From positions 1-7,149 of the forward strand of contig JAPWUT010000084.1 of the NCBI GenBank assembly GCA_028275425.1: a DNA stretch of 7,149 nucleotides, given 5' to 3'. Shown here in pieces: positions 1 to 5,912 of this stretch. The position numbers were made by a program, and so were the translations under genes. The notes under the pieces were generated by a model that was not told the DNA's origin, searched no databases, and was given only the letters and a program-made list of their open reading frames with translations. Numbering within the stretch: the first letter of the stretch is position 1; each line of letters starts with the position of its first letter. The stretch comes from Anaerolineae bacterium (GTDB lineage Bacteria > Chloroflexota > Anaerolineae > SpSt-600).

Positions 1-143
1 CCCCCACAGCCCCCTGCCATGGGGCTTCGCCCCCCTGGGCCCCCGTTTTTGCCCGCCCTCGTGGGCTAAGGGTTCGCTGGCGTTTTGGGTCCCACTCGTG
101 GCGGGTTGCTAATGTGGGCGACTTTTCCCCTTCTTAAAGTTTC

Positions 144-162
144 GTGGGGGGACACCTCCCAC
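144..162. repeat. Boundary hairpin between repeat units 1 and 2
   Basis: Left arm 144-151 (GTGGGGGG), loop 152-154 (ACA), right arm 155-162 (CCTCCCAC). All eight positions pair if G149 opposite T157 counts as a G-U wobble in a plus-strand RNA. The equivalent element before unit 3 is at 301-319 (TTGGGGG, loop CACAT, CCCCCAA), a perfect 7-bp stem. Its recurrence at both visible boundaries marks it as a conserved part of the repeat unit. Confidence 0.6.
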
Positions 163-187
163 AGCCCCCTGCCATGGGGGCTTTGCA

Positions 188-217
188 CCCCTGGACCCCC
201 CAATTTTGCCCACCCCC
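188..217 (-). other. Putative G-quadruplex motif, unit 2 (also 30-58 and 341-365)
   Basis: On the plus strand the C runs 188-191, 196-201, 209-211 and 213-217 are separated by 4, 7 and 1 nt. The minus strand therefore carries four runs of at least three G with loops of 1, 7 and 4, which satisfies the common G3+N1-7 quadruplex pattern. The same arrangement recurs in unit 1 (C runs 30-35, 40-44, 52-54, 56-58; spacers 4, 7, 1) and unit 3 (341-345, 350-354, 359-361, 363-365; spacers 4, 4, 1). Whether it folds is inference, because the overlapping hairpins would compete. Confidence 0.5.
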
Positions 218-327
218 GTGGGCTTAGGGTTCGCCGGCGTTTTGGGTCCCACTCGTGGGCGGGGTGACAGGAGTTAGCTGCTCGCCCCTTCTTTGAAATT
301 TTGGGGGCACATCCCCCAAGACCCCTG

Positions 328-348
328 GGAGGGGGCTGCGCCCCCTCC
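328..348. repeat. Perfect 9-bp GC stem-loop in repeat unit 3
   Basis: Left arm 328-336 (GGAGGGGGC), loop TGC, right arm 340-348 (GCCCCCTCC). Weaker counterparts exist in unit 1 (GGGGC 21-25 / GCCCC 29-33) and unit 2 (gggg near 176-180 pairing with cccc at 188-191). On the plus strand a T4 tract follows six bases after the stem, so it could terminate rightward transcripts entering from the left. No rightward gene is visible in the window. Confidence 0.55.
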
Positions 349-431
349 ACCCCCTTTTCCCACCCTTGTAGGCTTAGGGTCTGCCGGTGGCTTGGGTTAA
401 CCTCTCCCCCCGGCCAACCCTGCCAAATTTT

Positions 432-456
432 CCCCCTTCCCTCGCAGGGAAGGGGG
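432..456 (-). terminator. Perfect 11-bp stem-loop downstream of the gene string
   Basis: Left arm 432-442 (CCCCCTTCCCT), loop CGC 443-445, right arm 446-456 (AGGGAAGGGGG), with every base paired. It lies 40 nt past the stop codon of the last minus-strand gene, where an operon terminator or 3'-stabilising hairpin is expected. Read on the minus strand, the stem is followed by AAAATTTGG, which is only a short, displaced T tract, so it is not a textbook intrinsic terminator. It could instead be an RNA-processing or stability element or a separate intergenic repeat. The hairpin is certain; the function is inferred. Confidence 0.45.
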
Positions 457-495
457 TCAGGGGGTTAGGTCGGAAAAGCCCTCTCCACCCCCGGT

Positions 496-759
496 TTAAT
501 GTAGGGTTTGTGTTGCTTTAAGGCCTTTTTCCGTGATGAACCAGAGTCTTTCTACCCCAGCTACTTTGCAGGAGCTCTTTAAAGGGCAGCCTTCGCAACG
601 GAAGGAGCAGTCCGGCACACGCGAGGTAAGGTAGCCCATCCTCTCCAGGTCATCCAGCATGGCTTTGAGCATCTCTTCACTGAGGCCAAGGCTATAAGCC
701 AGCTCTCTGAGGCTTAATGCTTCCCCTTCGGCAATCTTCTTAAGGACTTCCTTGAGCAC
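496..759 (-). CDS. Small winged-helix protein with four-cysteine motif, FeoC-like
   Basis: The product is 87 residues. Residues 1-45 look like a winged-helix DNA-binding fold: alternating amphipathic helices, a SLRELAYSLGLSEEMLKAML helix-turn-helix stretch at about 16-35, and a final helix ending LERMGYL. Cysteines 51, 55, 58 and 64 follow in a C-x3-C-x2-C-x5-C pattern, then a short VERLWFITEKG strand resembling a wing. FeoC proteins pair a winged helix with a similar cysteine cluster that can hold an iron-sulfur cluster. No feoA or feoB is present here, so an iron-transport role is not supported by context. The start is GTG, overlapping the response regulator gene by 20 nt, with the purine-rich AGGAG at 771-775 upstream. 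The overlap suggests translational coupling and possibly a shared regulatory job. The fold call is fairly sure; the metal binding and targets are inference. Confidence 0.75.
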   Translation of the reverse strand: MLKEVLKKIAEGEALSLRELAYSLGLSEEMLKAMLDDLERMGYLTSRVPDCSFRCEGCPLKSSCKVAGVERLWFITEKGLKATQTLH

Positions 760-1468
760 CTTCCTTCCCTCTCCTGAAGTCTACAAACTTGTATCCCACC
801 CCCTTCTCCGTAAGGATGTAGCGAGGGTTAGAGGGGTCCGGCTCTATCTTCTGGCGCAGGTAGTTGATGTAGAGCCTGAGGAGGTTGACATCGTCCCGGT
901 ATTCCCTACCCCAAACTTTGGATAGAAGCATGTCGTGCGGCATAACCCAGCCCGCATTGTTCACAAGGTGATAAAGGAGGCGGTGTTCGGTGGGGCGAAG
1001 TTTGATTTTCTGCCCCCTGACTATGACCTCACGGTTGCGGAAGTCTATGGTCAGGTCATCGTCTATTTTCACTGCTTCGCTGGCCGGAACGATGGCCAAT
1101 ACTCTCCTAAGGACTGCCTTTATCCGGCTTACCAGTTCCCTCGGGCTGAAGGGCTTGGTTATGTAATCATCGGCCCCAAGCTCAAGCCCGCGGATTTTGT
1201 CTTCCTCATCTTTCCTTACCGTGAGCATTATCACCGGGACCTGGGAGAATTCCCGCAGGTATTCCAGGACTTCAAAGCCATCAAGGTCAGGGAGCATCAC
1301 GTCCAGCAATACTAAGTCGGGAAGCTCTTTGCGGACTTTTTCCAATGCTTCCATGCCGGTGTAAGCTTCGGAGACCCGGAAGCCTTCAAGCTCCAGGTTC
1401 ATCCTTATAAAGTCCACAAGCTTCTTTTCATCGTCCACTACCAGGATTAGCTTGCCTTTGAATTCCAT
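740..1468 (-). CDS. OmpR/PhoB-family two-component response regulator
   Basis: The product is 242 residues, the usual length for this family. An N-terminal receiver domain (about 6-121) shows the acidic pair D12/D13, phospho-acceptor D56 in LLDVMLPDLDG, the switch threonine T83 and the invariant lysine K105 in TKPFSPREL. After a short linker, residues about 135-230 form a winged-helix effector domain with the typical LRPTEHRLL entry, a recognition-helix region DDVNLLRLYINYLRQKI and the GVGYKF hairpin. It is expected to bind DNA as a dimer after phosphorylation. The ATG start is secure: an in-frame TGA lies 12 nt upstream (1481-1483) and AAGGAG sits 7 nt before it. The gene begins inside the 3' end of the glycosyltransferase gene (41 nt overlap). 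No sensor histidine kinase is in the window, so its partner and target genes are unknown. Confidence 0.95.
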   Translation of the reverse strand: MEFKGKLILVVDDEKKLVDFIRMNLELEGFRVSEAYTGMEALEKVRKELPDLVLLDVMLPDLDGFEVLEYLREFSQVPVIMLTVRKDEEDKIRGLELGADDYITKPFSPRELVSRIKAVLRRVLAIVPASEAVKIDDDLTIDFRNREVIVRGQKIKLRPTEHRLLYHLVNNAGWVMPHDMLLSKVWGREYRDDVNLLRLYINYLRQKIEPDPSNPRYILTEKGVGYKFVDFRRGKEGAQGSP

Positions 1469-2432
1469 CGCTTTTCTCCTTCAGCTCTTGAATTTCCAGC
1501 TCTAACTTCCTTACCTTGAAGACGAGTTCCTCCAAAAGCCTTCGGTTGAACCCGACGAGGTCGGCCAGGAGGCCGATGAGGCAAATCTGGAAGCCGACTA
1601 TGGATAGAATCGCCGCCAGGATTAGGGATTGGATGTGCCCGGAGCCCCTGCCGATGAGGTAGAAGTAAAGAAAGCGGAGCCCAAGGAGCACGCCACCTCC
1701 TATGCTCAGGCTTCCCATAAGGAGGAAAACTTTGAGGGGCCGATACATGGTGTAAATGCGCAGGATTGTGGAGAAGGAGTGGGCAAGGTATTGCGAGATG
1801 CTTCTCATCAGCCGGGAGGGCCGGGAAGGGGGATTGGTTTCAATCGGAATGTATTTTACCGGGATTTTCTGGGCGCCGGCTTGGATTAGCGTTTCCAAGG
1901 TGTAAGAATACTCGCTTAGGACTATTGTTTTAAGGGCAGCTTGGCGGCTCAGTGCCCGGAAGCCGCTGGTGGCATCGGGGATTTTCATGCCTGCTGCCAT
2001 TCCTACTATTTTGCTCCCAAAGCTTTGGAGGAAGCGCTTGAGTGCAGGAAAGTGCGGCACTTTGGTTACTTCCCGGTCCCCCACCACGATTTCCGCTTCC
2101 CCCCTGAGGATGGGCTCAATCAAGAGGGGAATGTATTTTCCAGGGTATTGGTTATCGGCATCGGTGTTGACGATGATATCGGCACCAAGCCTTAGCGCTT
2201 CTTCCAAGCCAGCCATGAAAGCTCTGGCCAGCCCCATGTGCCAGGGGAGCTTGAGGATGTGGTCCACCCCCATCTCTTGGGCCACCCTGACAGTCCCGTC
2301 CGTGCTTCCATCGTCTATGACCAGGATTTCTACTTTGTCCACGCCAGGGATAGCCTTCGGAAGGTCGTTCAGGGTTTGGGGCAGGGTTTTTTCCTCGTTG
2401 TAGCAAGGTATCTGGATTATGAGCTTGGTCAT
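1428..2432 (-). CDS. Family 2 glycosyltransferase, DPM1-like, with two C-terminal membrane helices
   Basis: The product is 334 residues. Residues 1-215 form a GT-A catalytic domain: an IIQIPCYNEEKTL nucleotide-binding start, IDDGSTDGT with D40/D41, the metal-binding DAD at 91-93 (NTDADNQYPG), a VVGDR strand and the DATSGFRALSR acceptor-loop region near 153-163. Two hydrophobic segments follow, about 234-258 and 268-292, then a charged, probably coiled-coil tail. This layout matches polyprenyl-phosphate sugar transferases that move a sugar from a nucleotide donor to a lipid carrier at the cytoplasmic membrane face; donor and acceptor are not readable from sequence. The ATG at 2432 has GAGGAG 10 nt upstream that overlaps the TGA of the carboxyltransferase gene. 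The last 13 residues lie within the overlap with the response regulator gene. No other envelope genes are in view. Confidence 0.92.
   Translation of the reverse strand: MTKLIIQIPCYNEEKTLPQTLNDLPKAIPGVDKVEILVIDDGSTDGTVRVAQEMGVDHILKLPWHMGLARAFMAGLEEALRLGADIIVNTDADNQYPGKYIPLLIEPILRGEAEIVVGDREVTKVPHFPALKRFLQSFGSKIVGMAAGMKIPDATSGFRALSRQAALKTIVLSEYSYTLETLIQAGAQKIPVKYIPIETNPPSRPSRLMRSISQYLAHSFSTILRIYTMYRPLKVFLLMGSLSIGGGVLLGLRFLYFYLIGRGSGHIQSLILAAILSIVGFQICLIGLLADLVGFNRRLLEELVFKVRKLELEIQELKEKSDGIQRQANPGSGR
1476..1481 (-). promoter_or_regulatory. Ribosome binding site of the response regulator gene
   Basis: AAGGAG on the minus strand, 7 nt before the ATG at 1468, lying within the coding sequence of the upstream glycosyltransferase. 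With the in-frame stop at 1481-1483 it fixes the regulator start and argues for real translation initiation inside the overlapping gene. Confidence 0.8.
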
Positions 2433-2442
2433 TCCCGGTTCT

Positions 2443-2449
2443 CTCCTCA
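2443..2449 (-). promoter_or_regulatory. Ribosome binding site fused with the upstream stop codon
   Basis: The minus strand reads TGAGGAG. The TGA ends the carboxyltransferase gene and the following GAGGAG, 10 nt before the glycosyltransferase ATG, is its ribosome binding site. Stop and Shine-Dalgarno share bases, a layout that favours re-initiation by terminating ribosomes. Confidence 0.7.
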
Positions 2450-3997
2450 GAGGGGGATGTTGCCGTGCTTCTTGGGAGGGTTTGTATCGCGCTTGTTCTG
2501 GAGGGCCTTGAGGGCTTCTATGAGGCGGGGGCGTGTTTCGTGGGGTTCTATCACATCGTCTATGAATCCTCGAGAGGCCGCTACGTAGGGGTTAGCGAAC
2601 TTGGCCCTGTATTCTTCAATCAGCTTCTCCCTCAAGGCTTCGGGGTCGGAAGCTTGCTCCAGTTCTTTGCGGAAAACTATGTTCACAGCCCCTTCAGGTC
2701 CCATCACCGCTATTTCAGCAGTGGGCCAGGCCAGGACGAGGTCACCCCGGATGTGGCGGGAGTTCATGACGCAGTAGGCACCGCCGTAGGCTTTGCGGGT
2801 TATCACCGTGATGCGAGGGACGGTGGCTTCGCAGAAGGCGTAGAGGAGTTTGGCCCCGTGGCGTATTATTCCGCCATGCTCTTGGGCCACTCCGGGCAAG
2901 TATCCGGGCACGTCTTCAAAGACTACAAGCGGTATGTTGAAGGCATCGCAGAAGCGGACGAACCTGGCCGCCTTCACCGAGGCATCTATGTCAATTGCTC
3001 CGGCTAAGACTTTGGGCTGGTTGGCCACTATCCCCACGCTGTAGCCACCGAGCCGGGCAAATCCAACTACGATGTTGGGAGCATAGGAGGCATGGACCTC
3101 AAGGAACTCGCCTTTGTCCACAACCCTCCTTATCACCTCCTTGATATCGTAAGGCTTGGTAGGACTTTCAGGGACGATTCCATCCAACTCCGGGTCCTGA
3201 CGGTTGGGGTCATCATCGGTGGGCACGAACGGCGGGTCTTCCATGTTGTTCTGGGGGATGTAGCTTAAGAGGCTTCGGATTATCTGGAAACAATGGTCTT
3301 CGTTATCGGCGACGAAGTGGGCAACCCCGCTTTTGGTGGCGTGGACATCGGCACCGCCGAGTTCTTCAAATGTTACTTCTTCCCGCGTGACCGCTTTTAT
3401 CACTTGCGGGCCGGTTATGAACATGTGGCTTATTCCCCTTACCATTATGATGAAATCGGTGATGGCCGGGGAATAGACTGCTCCTCCGGCGCACGGCCCC
3501 ATTATGGCCGATATCTGGGGGATCAGGCCTGAGGCCAAAGTATTGCGCAGGAAAATCTCGGCGTAACCGGCAAGGCTCATGACTCCTTCTTGAATCCGCG
3601 CTCCTCCGGAGTCGTTGAGGCCGATTATGGGAGCACCGTTCTTCATGGCCATGTCCATAACCTTGCAGATTTTGGCCGCATGGGCTTCCCCCAGGCTTCC
3701 CCCGAACACCGTAAAATCCTGGGCGAAGACAAAGACTTGCCTTCCGTTAATCGTCCCCCAGCCGGTTACTACTCCATCCCCAAGGTATTTCCTTTCGGCC
3801 ATCCCGAATTCGGTGGCTCTGTGGGTTACAAAGACGTCAATCTCTCGGAATGACCCCTCATCCAGGAGCCTTTCCAGCCTTTCTCTGGCGGTGAGCTTGC
3901 CTTTGGAGTGCTGGGCTTCAATGGCCTTTGCTCCACCGCCAAGGCGAGCTTCTTCCTTCCTTTTCCTGAGGTCATCTATGAGTTCGTTTATGCCCAT
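2447..3997 (-). CDS. Acyl-CoA carboxylase carboxyltransferase (beta) subunit, PccB/MmdA type
   Basis: The product is 516 residues, normal for this family. It has two crotonase-like halves. The N half (about 20-255) shows LGDGVVTGWG, DSGGARIQEG (129-138) and GPCAGGAVYSPA (167-178). The C half (about 275-505) shows EDVPGYLPG (361-369), EHGGIIRHGAKLL (373-385), AYGGAYCVM (403-411) and AWPTAEIAVMGPEGAVNI. The tail PPKKHGNIPL is typical of propionyl-CoA carboxylase beta chains. It transfers the carboxyl group between carboxybiotin and an acyl-CoA such as propionyl- or acetyl-CoA; the same fold serves methylmalonyl-CoA decarboxylase and transcarboxylase. No biotin carboxylase or biotin carrier gene is in the window. 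The start is set at ATG 3997 because AAAGGAGG precedes it by 7 nt and homology begins there. The frame continues to an ATG at 4138, but that extension runs into uvrC and has no family resemblance. Confidence 0.95.
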   Translation of the reverse strand: MGINELIDDLRKRKEEARLGGGAKAIEAQHSKGKLTARERLERLLDEGSFREIDVFVTHRATEFGMAERKYLGDGVVTGWGTINGRQVFVFAQDFTVFGGSLGEAHAAKICKVMDMAMKNGAPIIGLNDSGGARIQEGVMSLAGYAEIFLRNTLASGLIPQISAIMGPCAGGAVYSPAITDFIIMVRGISHMFITGPQVIKAVTREEVTFEELGGADVHATKSGVAHFVADNEDHCFQIIRSLLSYIPQNNMEDPPFVPTDDDPNRQDPELDGIVPESPTKPYDIKEVIRRVVDKGEFLEVHASYAPNIVVGFARLGGYSVGIVANQPKVLAGAIDIDASVKAARFVRFCDAFNIPLVVFEDVPGYLPGVAQEHGGIIRHGAKLLYAFCEATVPRITVITRKAYGGAYCVMNSRHIRGDLVLAWPTAEIAVMGPEGAVNIVFRKELEQASDPEALREKLIEEYRAKFANPYVAASRGFIDDVIEPHETRPRLIEALKALQNKRDTNPPKKHGNIPL

Positions 3998-4004
3998 GGT
4001 TCGC

Positions 4005-4012
4005 CCTCCTTT
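4005..4012 (-). promoter_or_regulatory. Ribosome binding site of the carboxyltransferase gene
   Basis: AAAGGAGG on the minus strand, 7 nt before ATG 3997. It is the strongest Shine-Dalgarno in the window and decides this start over the in-frame ATG 141 nt upstream. It sits in the 58-nt gap after uvrC, the largest gap between genes here; no credible promoter was found in that gap. Confidence 0.85.
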
Positions 4013-4055
4013 CAAGGCTTCAAGTTTAATAAACCCCGCAGGTTGAGGGAAGCTT

Positions 4056-5912
4056 TCAGTTTGCGGAGCTTTCGGCCTCTTGCAGGAATTCTTTAATCCT
4101 AAGGGCGAGCTTTGGAGTGATTCCCGGTACGGAGGCAATTTCTTCTACTGTCGCTTTCCTCAGCGCTTCCAAGGAGCCGAAGTGTTCCAGGAGAGCGCGA
4201 CGGCGTTTCGGCCCTATCTCCGGGATGGCTTCAAGGGAAGCGGATAGGGTTTCTTTCCTGGCCAGCTCGTGGTGGTAGGAAATGGCAAAGCGGTGGGCTT
4301 CGTCCCGGATGCGCTGGAGGAGGGACAAGGCTTTGGAGCCTTGGGGAAGCTTCACCGGCTCTTCGCTCCCGGGGACGAAAATCTCCTCCTCCCTCTTGGC
4401 CAATGCGGCCACAGGTATATCCTCTATGCCCAGTTCTTCCAGCACTTTCAGGGCAACCCCAAGCTGCCCTTTCCCTCCATCTACCAGGACCAAGTCTGGC
4501 CTGTGGGGCCATGGCTCATCGGAAGCAGCCAGACGCAGCTCGCTATCCCTGGCTTCCAAGTAGCGCCGGAAGCGCCTTTCCAGCACCTCTTTGAGCATGG
4601 CGTAATCGTCAATCCCCTCAACCTCCTTTATCCGGAAGCGGCGGTAGAGGCCCTTCCGTGGTGAGCCGTTGACGAATACCACCATGCTTCCTGTAGCCCA
4701 CTTCCCCTGGATGTGGGATACATCGTAGCATTCAATACGGACGGGAAGCCTGGGCAAGTCCAGGGTTTCTTCCAGCTCGGCCAGGGCTTCCATCCCCCTT
4801 TTCTTCTCCCTTTCCCGATTTTCCCTCAAAGCTTCCAAAGTCTCAGCAGCGTTGTGGGAAGCCATGCGCAGTAGCTCGCTTTCCGCCTCATCCCTTGGGA
4901 GCCTGAGCTTGACCTCTCCGCCGCGGCGGGAGGTAAGCCATTCCTCAATGACGGTGGCTTCTTCAAGCCCTTCGGGGATTATAACCTCGGGAGGGATGAA
5001 GGCTGCTTTCTGGTAGAACAGCTTGAGGAAAGAACCCAAGATTTGGCCTTCCTCCAGCTCGGCCCCTTCCAGGAGGAAGTATTCCCTGCCCACCAGCTTA
5101 CCGTTCCGGACGAAGAAAACTTGGACGCAGGCCTCTTCTTCCGAGCGGGCATAGGCGATGAAGTCCTTGTCTTCCAAGGAGGGGGAAACCACCCGCTGGT
5201 GCTGGGAAATCTTCTCCAAGGCAAAAATTTGGTCCCTTATGGCTGCTGCTTTCTCAAAGGCCAGAGCCGAAGCCGCCTCCTCCATTTTTGCCCGCAGCTC
5301 CGCTATTATCTCCTCCGTTCGCCCCTTGAGGAAGAGAATTATCTGCTCCACCATAGCCCGATATTCTTCCGGTGACACTTCCCCCGTGCATGGCCCCACG
5401 CATCGGCCGATATCGTAGTAGAGGCAAGGGCGCACCCTCTTGCCGGGGGATGGGTCGGAACAGGTGGCGTAGGGGAAAATCTTGCGGATTAAGTCCATGG
5501 TCTGGTGGAGGGCGGATGTGGAAGTGTAGGGGCCGAAGTAGAGGGAGCCATCCTGCTCCATCCTCCTTGTGACCAGGATGCGGGGGAAGGTTTCGTGCCA
5601 GGTGATTTTGATGTAGGGGTATTGCTTGTCATCCCGGAGGCGGATGTTGAAAGGCGGGCGGTACCTCTTTATGAGGTTGCATTCTAAAACCAAAGCTTCT
5701 ACTTCGTTTTGGGTCAGGATGAACTCTACCGAGGCTACTTTCTCGGCCAGGAGGCGGGCCTTGAGGGAAGAGCGGCTTGAGGGCTGGAAATAGGAGCGGA
5801 CCCGGCTCCTCAGGTTCACGGCCTTGCCCACGTAAAGGACTTGGCCTTTGGAGTCTTTGAATATGTAAACCCCGGTTTCAGGTGGTATAGCTTTAAGCTG
5901 CTCCTCTATCAT
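4056..5912 (-). CDS. uvrC: UvrABC excision nuclease subunit C
   Basis: The product is 618 residues, full length. Domains in order: GIY-YIG nuclease for the 3' incision (about 11-90, with GVYIF, VLYVGKA, E77 in LECNLIK and N89); a cysteine region with C151, C163, C171 and C175; a UVR motif that contacts UvrB (about 200-236, ALAFEKAAAIRDQI); an RNase H-like nuclease for the 5' incision (about 390-550, with D397 in ECYDVSHIQG, D478 in LVLVDGGKGQL and H540 in RDEAHRFAI); and a C-terminal tandem helix-hairpin-helix DNA-binding domain (about 558-612, PEIGPKRR and PGITPKLA). The cysteine spacing of 12, 8 and 4 equals that reported for the [4Fe-4S] cluster of E. coli UvrC. It acts in cytoplasmic nucleotide excision repair with UvrA and UvrB. 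The ATG start is fixed by an in-frame TAA at 5922-5924 and overlaps the transporter gene by 20 nt; the GGAG 12 nt upstream is weak, so coupling is likely. Confidence 0.98.
   Translation of the reverse strand: MIEEQLKAIPPETGVYIFKDSKGQVLYVGKAVNLRSRVRSYFQPSSRSSLKARLLAEKVASVEFILTQNEVEALVLECNLIKRYRPPFNIRLRDDKQYPYIKITWHETFPRILVTRRMEQDGSLYFGPYTSTSALHQTMDLIRKIFPYATCSDPSPGKRVRPCLYYDIGRCVGPCTGEVSPEEYRAMVEQIILFLKGRTEEIIAELRAKMEEAASALAFEKAAAIRDQIFALEKISQHQRVVSPSLEDKDFIAYARSEEEACVQVFFVRNGKLVGREYFLLEGAELEEGQILGSFLKLFYQKAAFIPPEVIIPEGLEEATVIEEWLTSRRGGEVKLRLPRDEAESELLRMASHNAAETLEALRENREREKKRGMEALAELEETLDLPRLPVRIECYDVSHIQGKWATGSMVVFVNGSPRKGLYRRFRIKEVEGIDDYAMLKEVLERRFRRYLEARDSELRLAASDEPWPHRPDLVLVDGGKGQLGVALKVLEELGIEDIPVAALAKREEEIFVPGSEEPVKLPQGSKALSLLQRIRDEAHRFAISYHHELARKETLSASLEAIPEIGPKRRRALLEHFGSLEALRKATVEEIASVPGITPKLALRIKEFLQEAESSAN

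Larger units (their letters stand above)
1..400. repeat. Degenerate tandem repeat array, ~155-nt unit, hairpin-rich
   Basis: Three consecutive units can be aligned by eye: about 1-154, 155-311 and 312-400, the last diverging strongly after about 395. Units 1 and 2 share exact blocks: 5-24 matches 160-179 (offset 155) and 81-101 matches 238-258 (offset 157). The block ggcttagggt occurs at 221-230 and 371-380, with a close variant at 64-73. Each unit has the same order of elements: a G-run/C-run hairpin at the unit boundary, a second GC hairpin, a C-run cluster with a T tract, a small hairpin of the GCCCAC/GTGGGC type, then a TTTTGGGT block. Units 1 and 2 also carry a CCCAC/GTGGG palindrome. 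The array runs off the left edge, so its full length is unknown. No open reading frame here looks like a protein. It may be a REP/MITE-like intergenic repeat, but no transposase or clear terminal inverted repeat is visible. Confidence 0.75.

Noticed and set aside
85..267. 60-residue plus-strand reading frame in the repeat region
   Set aside because: Same repeat DNA, no convincing ribosome binding site, low-complexity product.
66..350. 94-residue minus-strand reading frame in the repeat region
   Set aside because: It spans two repeat units and translates the hairpins and G runs into Pro/Gly/Arg-rich sequence with no recognisable fold; the repeat period is about 155 nt, not a multiple of three, so the copies are read in different frames.
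1..400. CRISPR array
   Set aside because: Units are about 155 nt, degenerate and fully repetitive, with no short identical repeats separated by unique spacers and no cas genes.
1969..2403. 144-residue plus-strand frame opposite the glycosyltransferase
   Set aside because: Antisense shadow of a well-supported GT-A domain; Ser/Pro-rich composition and no family match seen.
4023..4045. Possible -10 box (TATTAA, minus strand) in the uvrC/carboxyltransferase gap
   Set aside because: No -35-like hexamer at 16-18 nt; the nearest candidate is about 22 nt away, so a promoter is not supported.
3998..4138. 47-residue N-terminal extension of the carboxyltransferase
   Set aside because: It overlaps the uvrC end in another frame, has no family resemblance, and the ATG at 3997 has a near-perfect ribosome binding site.
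4269..4664. 131-residue plus-strand frame opposite uvrC
   Set aside because: Antisense shadow of the conserved UvrC nuclease domain.
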